Shown here piece by piece: positions 24,337 to 36,355 of a stretch of DNA of 64,000 bases. The stretch lies in the NCBI GenBank assembly GCA_035079385.1, contig JAVHKY010000026.1, positions 4,366,501 to 4,430,500 on the forward strand, read 5' to 3'. Position 1 is the first letter of the stretch, and every line of letters begins with the position of its first letter. The position numbers were made by a program, and so were the translations under genes. This DNA comes from Aspidiotus rigidus (lineage: Eukaryota > Arthropoda > Insecta > Hemiptera > Diaspididae). Below the pieces are notes generated by a model. The model was not told where the DNA came from, ran no database searches, and saw only the letters and a program-made list of their open reading frames with translations.

Positions 24337-26302
24337 TCCTACGGTGTTTCATTAAGTTACCTTTTGCTGTTTTACTTTCGGTATTTTTATATTTTATGCA
24401 CCTCTTTACGCGCCACACAATCCTTTTTACCAGAAATTTTTATTGGGTTACTTTTTCAAGTTTGTATTCTGAGAAAATTTCTTATACCTTACGCTTCCTC
24501 CGCTAATTACGTACGTGATAATACGTATTTCTTTTTTCGCTTCCTCTCATTGTTGGCTGTTTGAAGGACCATAATAATTATATCGATTATTGCAATTCCA
24601 ATTTTATATATTATGTATAAGCTCGATTGTTTTCTTCTTATTTCTTATGTTTTTCCAAACGGATATTTCAGGAGGTAAATTTTTGTATTTTGTTTCCTCA
24701 GTCATTTCTTCGAGCTGTTGTACGTTGTATTGTTTCATTATACCTTTATCTTATTTTCGTCTCTTTATTAATTTTTTTGCTGATTGTTTCTACTTCATAA
24801 TTTGAATAGGAAGAATAATTCGACTTTCTCTCACCATTCCTTACGGAGAATCCTCCAAGAAGCATGACGAACGATTGGACGCATTAAGCAAGTCTAAAGG
24901 TCAAAAATTAGTAATAAATTTTCATTATCGAGACTCATGACGTCTTTAAGATTGAGTTGAAAATTTTATCAGCGTTGCTTCCAAGTTTTTAGATATCAAC
25001 TCGTGTAATGAGTTCCTCGAATTTTCAGTGCATGCGACGGTGATGAGGCTTGACAAGAGAAGATTGTTCGTGACTGCGGTAGATTTCAACAATACAGACT
25101 ATGATAAACTTGATTGTTTCTATAGATTAATTGCGATAATTGATTCGTTAATTTTTCTATGCCAGGTCTCGTTTGTCGATTCTGGCAATAATGTGAGTTG
25201 ACTGCAGGAATGCAATCGTGGGAAAACTTCACCCAACTCATGAACCTTGAAATAAAAATTGAGTGCAAAAAATTCTTGATGACACCTCTATTGAATACTT
25301 TTTCTTTCGATTTGCACTGACTCGAAACCAATCTGCAAAATTTTTGTATCTTATCCTTCTCTCAGGTTGCCTTCATAAGTGAACTGTTTGCATTCTTCAC
25401 AATCAAACATTAATACCTCATCTCAAGTCAATCGTAAGGACCACTAGAACATTTACTGATCATTGTAATTTTTGTAAAACTGGTCAATAAAATTTGAATT
25501 ACATCACCAACGGAATCACGTCTTGATACAATTTCCTAGTAGTTTGTACGCAATGCATCTTCTAAGAGAATTCTCTGACGTTAACTGATAACAGTTCAGT
25601 TCGACGAATATTGCCGAAATCGATTGCATCATCCAAAATTCTGTATTCCTCTCCACATAGAACTTGGAACCGTACACCACTGGGAAGTCAAAAATAGACT
25701 AATAAGACATCACTTAATGCGATCTAAGGTGTGATATATCACCCTAAAGAAACAATCGTCACACATTCGACTTATTCAGCCTGTCTACGCACACGTATGA
25801 ATATTCAATAATTCTTTACTTCACGCAAGGACATCTAAATCGGTTTCACATTAAATCACGTGCAACAATATCATTCACGATTCTCTTCAAGACGCAACAC
25901 TGCGGGAGTCAAGTACCAACCTAATTAAGGAAAATCGTACATATTTATTCTATTTTTTAGAGGTATACATTGCGTACATCAAAAACTGAAGGTGATTTCT
26001 GAATATTTCAAAAACAATTTACTTCCATACTCTGAGAGACAAAAAGTATAAAAATTGATGAGATAGATGGAAATATTCGTCATCGGAGAAATCACGCGCT
26101 TGATACGGTGTTCAAGGAAACGTCAACACACCGATGTAAAATAACAAGTGGTTCTTAAAATTAAAAAGGATAACTAATAAAACATACTAATTAATTATTA
26201 CTTCAATAATGTAATAAATTTTGAAAATATTCCAAAGTAATACATCATGTACTACGATATAAATGTACATTTATATCCGGCACATATTTCTCATAATTAA
26301 TT
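24337..26302. other. Convergent intergenic region (MROH1 3' side and ZAD gene 3' side)
   Basis: Nothing coding that I can support. AATAAA on the plus strand at about 25485 may end a long MROH1 3' UTR. TTTATT near 25946 (AATAAA on the minus strand) may end the ZAD-zinc-finger transcript, giving it a ~350-bp 3' UTR. Confidence 0.5.
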
Positions 26303-27719
26303 TTATATATTTGGCATAGATTCCGTGGCGGATTCTGGACCTTCAGAATGTAATGCTGCAATCATTGCTTCGATATCTAATCCTATACTAGAGTCCTTCT
26401 GGCCATCCTCATCATTTGCAGTTTCTGTTTCCGGTTGCGATGGTATTTCTGTAAACTCGTTTCCCTCTGTTTTTTCTTGCTCCGTCTCTTCCGTACTTCC
26501 TTTAGAGTCGGTAGGCATTTCTTCGTCCTTCTTATCCAATTGAACATTGGAATCATCAGTAAATTCAACGTCATTATTCAAGTTATTCGCACCATTGTCA
26601 CAAGAATACAAGGCAATAGATGGTGGTTCTGAAGTATCCATATCTTCTTGGCTATTAAGGCCTTCGAAACCTTCTTTCTGAAGCATCGTATCATTGTTTT
26701 CTGGCGCAGTAAGCGCCGCAGTATCTACAGCAGCAGCATCAGCGGTAACCGCCGGTTGTTCCACGCTGGGAACGTTGACCCGACTGGTCGAATCGGGTAA
26801 TATATCAACAGGTTTACTTGGTTGACTTTGTTGTTCAGACTGATTTTTATTCTGATCAGCCAATTTACGGCCGGCAGCAGTATGATCTCTACCAATATGT
26901 TCCAGACACTTACTACGATCATCGAATGAAGCGGAGCATACCTGACATCTAAAAACTCGTCTACGAACTGAACCCGGCGTCTTAGGAGCTATTAAAGGGT
27001 TCGAAGTAACTGAAGTGGTTTTGTCGCCATCGGTATCTGGCTTATTTGCACGCATATGAATCTTCATGTGTAATCGAACGTTTCCTAATTCTTTCGACTG
27101 ATACGAACAGAAACCGCACTTGTAGATCTTCAATTTGGTTACATTTTCCGCGGGTTTCGTTGGTTTCGGAGTGGATACGACCTTATTGGTGGGAGGAATT
27201 TTCTTTTTAGCGAGAGCTGCATTCGCCGCTGATACATCCGCACTACTCTTACGGGAATCATCTTCGTAATCACTCGCAGAATCGGTTTTCAATCCATTCG
27301 CAATAGGTTGCTAAAGAAATAATATTTATTTTAAACAAAGGTTATCACTCGATGAGAAAAAATACGTAGAAACAAGAACCACACACCTGTTGAACCTGCG
27401 GCTGGGTACCGTCGAAATTGATTTTATACTTCTGCGATATATTGGTCATTAAAGCGCGCTTCACCAACACTAATTCGTTCTCCAATTTATCCATATGATT
27501 CAGCAACGATGTACAGCGTTTACAAACACAATCGTGTTCTGTAACCGCGACGACATAATCATCGCCGATCAGTTGACTTATTTTTTCCGGCAAAGTAACT
27601 TTTGAATGAGTGGCCAAAGTTGATGCCAGGTTAACTTTGTCACCCGTAACTTTCTGATCGCAAACAAAACAGGCTGACATGGTCTTATTAATGTTAGCGA
27701 CGTTAACAACTCTTGACAT
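26303..27719 (-). CDS. ZAD-type C2H2 zinc-finger protein, two exons
   Basis: Exon 1 is 27719-27387 and exon 2 is 27310-26303; the join is in frame and gives 446 codons. An N-terminal ZAD-like module has Cys17/Cys20 (SACFVCDQ) and Cys66/Cys69 (CVCKRC), then a predicted long helix (NHMDKLENELVLVKRAL). Two C2H2 fingers follow: Cys176/Cys179/His192/His196 and Cys233/Cys236/His249/His254. The C-terminal 190 residues are acidic and Ser/Thr/Glu-rich, a likely activation or protein-interaction region. ZAD proteins are an arthropod-expanded class of nuclear DNA-binding factors that dimerise through the ZAD. I do not recognise a specific orthologue. The start is the first ATG in frame (27719); two further Met codons lie upstream of the first Cys pair. 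It is head to head with CWC15, about 720 bp apart. Confidence 0.88.
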
Positions 27720-28440
27720 AGTGCGTTTCACTCAAATCTGAAAATTAATTGAAGGAAAATAGTTTAATGCATGTGTGATCGTAGGTCGAATACTACAAAT
27801 CGATGATCACATATAGATAAATATGAAATTTCGTATTTCATCACTTGAGCGGTATTTTCAAAGTAGAAAACAAATACGTACTGGAAAATGAAATCTTTTC
27901 GGATACATATGTTTCGGGAAACGAGATAGTATCCTTTCGAAGGTATTACGATAACCGGTTCGTTGATGTCAATTCAAATTATTCTTTACGATGGCTCCAA
28001 ATTTTTAATTGATCCAGAAAGAAATTACTAACTGCAAACAAACTTGAACGCCATGTCCGAAAAACGTTGACTTTTATGAACATCGACGCGCATATCGATA
28101 TTTCACAACGTGACAAACAGAACAAGTACGATAAATATCGTTCTTTTGCTATCGAATCTTGCTGTACTCTTGACGGAGAACGGATCACAAAAACGAGCTA
28201 AATTGAACGATGAACTAATATCGCAATGGCGGAAACCACTAGCGCTATCTCTAAAATAGGAAACTTTCTGGGTGTGAGTTGGATGGTGGGAAGTTGGGAG
28301 GGAAATGAAAACACTGCTGGTACTTTACATGCTATCAATAACAGACGAAATCGTCCTTAATCGTTCTGCTTTTCAGTCATTTTTTTGTATAAATTGGTAA
28401 GGAGACTTCGGCAAGGCTCATATTTTTTTAACTCAGGACA
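27720..28440. promoter_or_regulatory. Shared upstream region of the ZAD gene and CWC15
   Basis: The 721-bp gap between divergent start codons. No coding exon recognised. Probable 5' UTRs and a bidirectional promoter by position only. Confidence 0.4.
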
Positions 28441-30375
28441 ATGACTACAGCTGCTCGACCTACTTTTGAACCAGCTCGAGGAGGCCAAGGTAGGGGCGAG
28501 AAGGACCTTAGTGCGATATCCAAACAGTATTCCAGTCGAGATTTGCCAGGCCATCTCAAATTAAAATACAGGTAAATATAGTTATTTCTAACGATTAGAT
28601 GACTGTATATATTGGCATTTTACAGTGGAAGATGACTCGAATGTTTCAGAGAACATGGTCAAGGAACCGTCGAAGAATTACAGAGCCGCGATTTCCGTCG
28701 TGAACTCGAAGAAAGAGAACAACGTGAACGGGAGAAGGACAGTAAAAATTCTCGCGGTAGAATTCAAGATGCCCCTCAGTACGTTTCTAAATAGTTAATT
28801 TGCGAAAAATTCGAATGTATTCATCTATTAATAACGTAATGTAATTCTTGATAATCTGCAACAGTAAAAGACAGAAATTTGACCAGATTCCCACAGCTAA
28901 TCTCGATGCTGATGACCCTGTAGACGATGATGACGACGATGATTCTGATGATTCAGATAGCGAGGACGACTCTATGTTATTAGCCGAATTAGCAAAGATC
29001 AGAAAAGAACGTGCAGCTGACCAAGCGCGAAAGGTAAGATAGTCTTCGACTAGTATTTAGTTCTTGTATATATAAGGCTCATTTTTCTTTTTTAACTGTG
29101 CAGGAAGTGGAAAGGAAACAAGAAGAAGAAAGGATACGTATGGAGAACATTTTCAGTGGTAATCCTCTTCTCAATTATACCTCCAATCAAGCGACGAAAA
29201 CTGATTTGAAAGTGAGTTTTAATTATTTGAAATATGGGAGCTATTTCACTCCATATTAGTTTGGATTTTGCATTCCGATGAACGCCTACACATTTTGAAT
29301 CTCTTCACTGACTTGACGACGTTTAAGGCTCTTCACGGGATTCACTTCCATACTGCTCAAATAGAATTTTTTCTCTTGGTTCATCACAATGAGATTTTCA
29401 AAATTTATGGACATCAAATCTGTGAACTTTCGGAACGATGTATTTTGATCCATCTTTGCTTCTCTGTAGAACTTCAATATTGTCTGGACCTATGCTCCTA
29501 TGCTGAAATTTTGAGCATGATTCAAGCTGTCGGCCATTTAACGCGCTTATCATTTCTTATCGCTCATCTGTAATTCTTTTGTCTTCGAAAGACTACTGAT
29601 CAGTTTTCTTCATGAAATTTTAGGAGCATAACCTCTTTTCTTTCTTTTCAAGAGGGTTTTGGCTTAGTATTTCAGTTTAGATTTGATGAGTTCTTCTCAT
29701 CAGTAATCGCAGAAGTACGTGATCCCAGACCAGCCGTTCTCAAACTTTTCCATGGCTCCCTAAATCGACCATAAAATTTGGCGGCACCTTCACCAGCAAT
29801 GGGTAACTTATCGTACTTCATGATTTTTGCATTTCATCAAAAATCTCAATGCACCCCTGAGAACTTTTGCGACACCGAGTTTGAGAATGGCTGTCCTGGA
29901 CGTCCTAATGTAGGGTTCGACCTTATCCTAAAGAAGGACCAAATCACAAACTTCTCGAAACTATTGAGAGGGCAATTTTTCTTGAACAGTTACTTATGCA
30001 CTGGAAGTAATTACAATTTTGTGTACCTAATGAAATTCCTTCGTGGGTATTCTTTTACATCATACGGACCGAAGGTTGCCCGTATCTGTTTAATGCCTAT
30101 AATTGACAGAAAAATGTCTTCGGGACAAATTTGCTACATTGCTACAATACAGTATATCGTTATTGTTTACAATGATTACTGCTCACTACTCAGTAGTTCA
30201 CGTTTCCTTTGTCTAACATACATTCAACATTTTTCCACAGGTCAAAAGACGTTGGGACGAAGATGTTGTATTCAAAAATTGCGCGCGATCCGAACCGGAG
30301 AAAAGAAAAGAATTTATAAACGACTCGCTTCGATCAGAATTCCACAAAAGATTCATGGAAAAATACGTGAAATGA
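28441..30375 (+). CDS. CWC15: Spliceosome component CWC15
   Basis: Exons 28441-28571, 28650-28778, 28865-29033, 29104-29211 and 30241-30375; 223 codons. It starts [20 protein letters not shown], essentially the family signature, with [17 protein letters not shown] closing exon 1. A Glu/Arg-rich helix ([11 protein letters not shown]), [13 protein letters not shown], an Asp/Ser-rich acidic tract and [15 protein letters not shown] follow. It ends [15 protein letters not shown]... RSEFHRKFMEKYVK. CWC15 is a Prp19-associated subunit stabilising the activated spliceosome in the nucleus. Length and domain order are complete. A polyadenylation signal AATAAA is at 30474-30479. Intron 4 carries a hAT-like MITE. 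Confidence 0.96.
29731..29893. mobile_element. 163-bp hAT-type MITE in CWC15 intron 4
   Basis: The left end CAGCCGTTCTCAAACT (29731) and right end AGTTTGAGAATGGCTG (to 29893) are inverted repeats with one mismatch and match the familiar hAT terminus CAG(T/C)GGTTCTCAAAC. Flanking 8-mers TCCCAGAC and TCCTGGAC agree at 6 of 8 positions, the size expected for a hAT target-site duplication. Confidence 0.7.
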
Positions 30376-31751
30376 TTCAAATCTATTTTTAGACTTTCAT
30401 AACGTTGATTTTTATTGTGTTAACAGAAATCCTATTACTTATGCTCTCCCGAAAATGTTTTCTACCTATTGTAAATAAAAAAGATCTCGTAAGAAGAATC
30501 TTGATTTTTTTATCGATATAAAAATACACCAAGGCGACTAAAAATTATATTCTATATTTCCCATTTTACTGAAATTAACAGAAAAGAAATTACTGAACAT
30601 TTTCGCATCCGCACAATATCTTGAGAGTACATACTCGTGCAACTGCTGAACAACCAAATCTGATCATTGGTTTGGTTATAGGCTGCGTTGATTACTTGTC
30701 TCAGTTTTTTTCCCCAATAGATGAAGTGAATTATGTATTCAAGCCGTTGAAAAATAGGTCCAACATATTAGCGTCGTCGCACATCTGAACGTATTATTTC
30801 TTCGTCACTATCGGTGACACAATATATTGGCGTCGTCACACATCTGAACGTATTATTTCTTCGTCACTATCGGTGACAAACATGGTCCACTCAACGTTCA
30901 CTGGTCTGGGTCGAATGGATAGATTTTAGTAATTCCATTTCACTTGCTGTCTTTTTACAATATTTGATTTAACCATTTTACGTAGATAGAAATACATCGG
31001 TTAAGTCATAAAAAAAGAAAAAAAAAAACAAAGAAAAAAAAATTAGTCGGAAGGAGAGAACGCTGATGAAAAAAATTCGCGAATCCAAGTTTCTTCGTTG
31101 TGCTGGTCAACAAAATGAATAGAGAAAAAGAAAAAAAATCGAACAATCATCAACGAAAAAATCCCTCATTGCTGAAACTTAAGATGGCTACAGGAAGAAG
31201 TGAAAACGAAGGCTAGCCCTGAAAAATGAACTTTTAGAATTTCTTAACAGACACAGGAAAAGAAGATGAGAGTAACCTCGTAGGGACCCGGTGAGAAGCA
31301 TCCTACCGAAGTAGTTGACTTGACTCGAAATCAACTACTTCGAAAAGTATGCGAAACATGAGACGAGAATTCTAAACTGAAACTTTCGCTCAAATGCTGA
31401 CTAACGTCTTGATTGTTTACGAAGCAAAGAACCTTAACATCTATATGTGAAACTGGTGATAGAAAGTGGAAATTTAAAAAAATAAAAATAAATACAGTAT
31501 TTAGGATTTGAAAAAAGGCAAAGAGGAGTGAATTTTAATGCGGGAAATAACTGGATGGAACATACTTGTGGTATCATCAAAGGAAAGAAGACAACCCAAG
31601 TCATTTTACCTTACCAGCTTGATAACGAAAATGACACCCAACAACCATTGATGGTCGTTCGTTCCTTCCAGTTAAAGCCCAACAGTCTAGATCCACTCAA
31701 CTCTCTCATTCAGTTTTCATAGCAAACAACAGGAAGAGGGGAAACGTGCGT
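30376..31751. other. Tail-to-tail intergenic region between CWC15 and Acinus
   Basis: The CWC15 3' UTR and AATAAA at 30474, then AT-rich DNA with the 59-bp tandem duplication at 30761-30878 and A-rich tracts near 31010-31140. No coding exon recognised. Confidence 0.55.
30761..30878. repeat. 59-bp tandem duplication
   Basis: Copy 1 is 30761-30819 and copy 2 is 30820-30878. They differ at only a few positions; core shared text is CACATCTGAACGTATTATTT followed by CTTCGTCACTATCGGTGAC. Confidence 0.9.
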
Positions 31752-34700
31752 TCAGCGTCTACTTCTGCGACGCTCTCTATCTCTTCTACGAGGCTCTCGA
31801 TCGCCGCTCCTATCCTTCATCTGTTTCCCGATTTCTTCTAAATGTTTCCGTCTAGCCTCTTGTTTTACGGCGATCTGCGAACACACAACCAAGCAAATTG
31901 AATATGAAACGGGTACTTCTTTTTTTAGTGTATAACAACGACATGTTATACCTGTTCAGCAGATAGAGGTAACCAATAAATACTCGGGGAAGCTTTCGTT
32001 CGTCTAAACAGATCGTCTAATAACTTGGATTCTGCTGGAGGCTGCGTGTCATTTGCGGTTTTTCTTTGCCTCTTCGCTATAAACAAAAAAACGAAAATTG
32101 TAGGGCACAGCAGACCGAATGAGTTATAAAGAAACAACGACTACAGAAATCAACATTTCATTTATTTTTTCTTTGGCGAAATAGAGATGAAAGGAACGTG
32201 AATTTCGAAACATTCACTTGAAAATAGAAAATAAATTGAGAAGTCGACTCAAGAGTTCTTGAAAATGAGTTTCATGTGGAATACTTACTTCGGATATCAT
32301 CGTCAGAAAACTCGTTCCTCCTCTTCCTGTCTCTGTCCCGGTCTCGATCTCGGTCTCTATCTCGATCTCGTTCCCGGTCTCGTTCCTTATCTCGATCCTT
32401 CCGCGACCTCCCACTCGGTTCCGCATCTTCTTTTCTCTTATTGAATTCGTTGTCTTCAATCCACATCATGTCATCCGGATGAGCTGGTTTTCCAATATCC
32501 CACTCGCGTACATCCTTGACCTAGAAATTGAAGATTAGTCGCCACATTTTCCTCATCACACAGCAATAGGTTTCGAAACATTTACCTTTCGCGGTCGTTC
32601 ATCGTATTGCTCAAAATGTTTCTTCCAGTCAATATTTTTTTGAGACGGGACGTTATTGTGATTCGAAACCGCTAACGGTTCTTTACGCTGTGAATCGGTC
32701 TCGTTAACTTGAGCTTGCGCAGAGATCAACTCTTCAGGAGTGGCGAAGTGAACGCTCAATACCTTCGGATTGTTGACCGGCCATCTTATACCATGTAATG
32801 CGTGTCTTGTTTCTATCGCTTGATCAGAATTCTCGAACTTGACAAAAAAGAATACAAGAAATGAAATGAGCAGCTTATAATCAGAAAAGTGAAGCGATTA
32901 TCAACATAAGAAGAAAATACTGACCTGCACATAACATTTAGATTTAATATTATCGATCCAAAATCCATTCTCGACTATACGACCGGTTCTTTGAAGCAGT
33001 TCGCGCAATTGTGTAACGGTAAACGGACGAACTAAATTCGTAATGTATAATACAGTCTTACCTTCACCGCTTACTGCCCTCGATTCTCTCGAATGTCTTT
33101 TGCTAGCTATAAATTCAGACATTATGTTCAAATTTTCATAATATTGAAGAATAAAAATGGTACCTTTTTACGATCAACTCACGTTTATCAAGAATTTTAT
33201 CGCTTTGCAAAGTGTGTCGCTTTCTCGTCTCCGAACTACACTCGATCTTATCACTTTCGTAATCTTTCTCCGTAAAGGATGTGTTATTACCAGTTTCTGA
33301 TTCGATATCATGAACAATATTTTCCTCCCTTATCTCTTTAACAAATATGAGGTCTTCTGACTCAGATGATTCGAGATCATCTTTACTGATAATGCGTTTC
33401 ACAATGTTCCGTTCCTATAATAAGGAATAAAAAACTGAGTATACACGAACAATAACAGAAAACTTTATGATCGTTAAGCGAAACATTCCATAAAATCCGT
33501 ACTTTCAAAATTTGTTCACTAGCGACCATAGTACTGCGATTAAAATGAAAAACCTGACACAGGCCCCATGATCGTTTCCTCTCTTCGGCAGGCAACCTCT
33601 TGAAGATTTCGTGAACTAAGTAAACAACAGATACGTGGTATTTACATTAATATGAAACGAACTCACGTGACGATAGTTAGACAGACTTTGTTCTACTTTC
33701 GAATACGCTATAAAAACTTTCTCGAACAACTTACTAGGAGACATGGCTTCATTCGCTGATAGTTCTCCTTCCTAAAACGATAAAATACGAAATTTAATTA
33801 GTCTGTAAATCGACAGTCGTAATTCAAGAATTATAAAACTTACTTCTCTGGTATCATCGTGTTCGTAATCGTACACCTCCTCCATCTCTACTTGAGAAAT
33901 ACTAGGAAGTACGGATTTCTTCTTCAATATCTCCGTTTCTTTCTTCGAATTTCTAGAGAAAAAGCATTTAATGAACAAAATGGAAGCAAGCGTGGTTGAG
34001 CGAGCAAAACTAACTCAAACATACTCTTCATTAGCAGAAACAGAGGTCGATGGTTCTTCCATAACGTTTTCTTCGACCGTGAGGACTAATTCGGCTTGAG
34101 AATCCATGTCTTCCTGTTCAGAAAATACCTGCTGCGGAGAAGAAACGATTTCCCTACTCGCCAATACCGGTTCAGGTTCCACATTTTCGGAAGTCAAACT
34201 TTCTGTTCGACCAACCTCAACAGTGTGGTCGTCAGCTGTACTTTCTTCAGGCGAAGGAATTTCTTTCGGTGTTTCTTTACTAGGTAGAATTATTTCAGAT
34301 ACATCTTCGTGTCTATAATGAGGAAGAATACTAAATAATACCGCACGAGCTAAGGATATGACAGCAAGAAGACATCGCTATAACTTACGCGTCTAGAGAC
34401 TCCTCAGTTTTCGTTTCAGAAGCTTGAACGTCATTTATCACAGGTTGCGGAATAGGTTCGGGAGGTAATTCAATATTTTCTAATTGAATAACTTTCTCTG
34501 GAGCCAAACTGCGAGAATCCGAGGGTTTTTCGTCCGGAGAGTCGAATACGGCAGTTACTTCTTCAGTGTTGTCAGAGGGTAGGGCAATATCAGCAAGAGC
34601 ATCATCCTTAACTTCGGTAGTAGGTTCCGAGTCAACAGTTGCCTCTGCACCAGAACTCTTCTCGTCTACTTCATCGACAGATTTCTGATCGGTGTCGTTC

Positions 34701-35389
34701 TCAACATCTTTACTTTCATTTTCGGCCTCCTCGCCACTAAAAATGTACATTTCATCTCATTAATACTGAAGCATTTGCATTATTACTATACAGCGTAAGC
34801 TGTACAAATAATAGGAAAATTTACCATTCCGCCGGTCAACACTCACCTCGTTGAAACTTCAGGATTTCTTTGCAAACGTATTTTCAATTTCTGAACCCCG
34901 GAACCATTAGCACTTTCGACCGTCCAAGTATCTTTCACTTTGTGTTTATCAGGTGTTCCATCTTTCTTCTAAAATTGAACAAATTACAAGCAATGCGATA
35001 AAATGACACGTCAAGTTTTAGTGACTTATTTCTCGAATTGTACTCACCCGGCCATCTTTTATTGGGCTACCGGAAGTACGAGGAGAAGATATCGCAGTTT
35101 TAACGGGCGAGAGATTTTCCTGAGTGCTTTCAGTAGGTTCCTCCGTAACACCACTAATTGCAGCTAATCTCCTGGAGTGCCTAGTCAACCGGCCACTAGC
35201 TGCGGAATTGTTTTCGATTTCCTTAGTCTCGGTAGTTTTTCTAGTTCTTCGTGTCTTCGGTTCTTCAACCGGTTCATCTTGTACTTCGGGAGTTTCTGTT
35301 TCTGATTCGGAAGATGAGGATTTACGTCTTCGACGAGAATGTTTATGAGTTTTTTCTTCGGTTTTATTTTTCGTACTCTTTTTTCTCAT
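31752..35389 (-). CDS. Acn: Acinus (apoptotic chromatin condensation inducer), 13 coding exons
   Basis: Exons: 35389-35048, 34968-34847, 34736-34389, 34312-34025, 33952-33844, 33771-33663, 33615-33503, 33414-33183, 33106-32925, 32837-32586, 32520-32289, 32076-31952, 31874-31752; 858 codons, continuous frame. The first ~400 residues are basic then Glu/Ser-rich and disordered. An RRM spans about 571-648 ([18 protein letters not shown] ... CYVQFENSDQA). An alternating Arg-Asp/Glu tract lies at 737-767. The RNPS1-SAP18-binding motif is at about 795-815 ([20 protein letters not shown]), and the C terminus is Arg-rich. Acinus assembles the ASAP complex on the exon junction complex. I see no SAP domain at the N terminus, where longer isoforms elsewhere carry one. 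The exon 6 donor (GTTCGT) is non-consensus but is the only choice that keeps the frame. An acceptor just 5' of the start (TTCGTGCAG) implies a non-coding first exon. Confidence 0.92.
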
Positions 35390-36355
35390 TTTTGAAACCT
35401 GCACGAACAACAAAAAACGAATAAGTTCATGAAAATACAACGATGAAATGTAAATATATCAAATTAACATTAAAAAGTACTTCAGGTCAGACAGAAATTT
35501 TGAGGAAGTGGTTTCGTCGATTCAAAGTTCGGTCATTCGTTTCTAAGTAACGACAATATTATTACCTTGATTTCCCCTGATCACGGAAATATCATAGAAA
35601 GACTATCACTACATCAAGTAATCCGGTAACAATCATAAGAGTTATAAAAATTGAGTCAGAAGTTTAAAAATTGATAGAAAGAAAAGAACTCAAAAACCTC
35701 AAAGCAACATACGAGTAATCAATTTATAAATCAATTATTCAGTATTCAAACATCACAAAATTTATGTGACACTCCGATTATTTTGGAAGAAACTTGAATA
35801 GTTCAGAGATCTACGCCATGCCCAATAAGAATGTTGCCTCCGACATAGCTTTTTTTTAATATGCGTGTTGATCCAAATATTGAAGCTACGGTCCGCAGAA
35901 GGTAAAATAATATTACAACGTTGCCGTATCATCAGGATCCTGTAGCACACGATGAAAAAATCTACCAATCGGCAAACTGCATTTCAACCTACGCTAGAGA
36001 GCGCACTCTGCGCACTTCTCAATCTTATTGGTGAATTCGAAATGCCTTGCGAATTGTGAGTTGGCAACGACGCAATTTTAGGCGTTCTCGAACTTTGAAG
36101 TCGCCATCATTTTTTACAAAAATTTTGATATTTCCGTTTTATTACATCCACAATTTGTATGAGAAATCGTTTTATTTGGGATTCACTTCCCAGAATTACA
36201 TTTTTCTATCTTTCTATCAAGATTTACATGGATGGTTCGGTTTTTGATTACTCTTTCTCGTCCAACCACTCAAATGAGTCATTTCGAGGATTTCCATTCT
36301 TCCAAAGTTGATCTGTAATTGTTCCTCCGAATTTTCCTCGTTCATTGTAGACGTA
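35390..36355. promoter_or_regulatory. Shared upstream region of Acinus and d4
   Basis: The 966-bp gap between divergent start codons, containing the presumed non-coding first exon of Acinus. A GTAG just 5' of the d4 start (36346-36350) could be a UTR-intron acceptor for d4. No TATA box assigned. Confidence 0.4.

Noticed and set aside
24364..24805. Hydrophobic open frames downstream of MROH1
   Set aside because: Phe/Leu/Tyr-rich translations of T-rich DNA; they look membrane-like only because of base composition.
29778..30392. 204-codon open frame on the plus strand
   Set aside because: It is CWC15 intron 4 (with the MITE) read into exon 5 in a different frame from the true product.
34106..34318. 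Antisense open frames across Acinus exon 4
   Set aside because: Shadows of the coding strand; similar antisense frames occur across all Glu/Ser-rich exons here.
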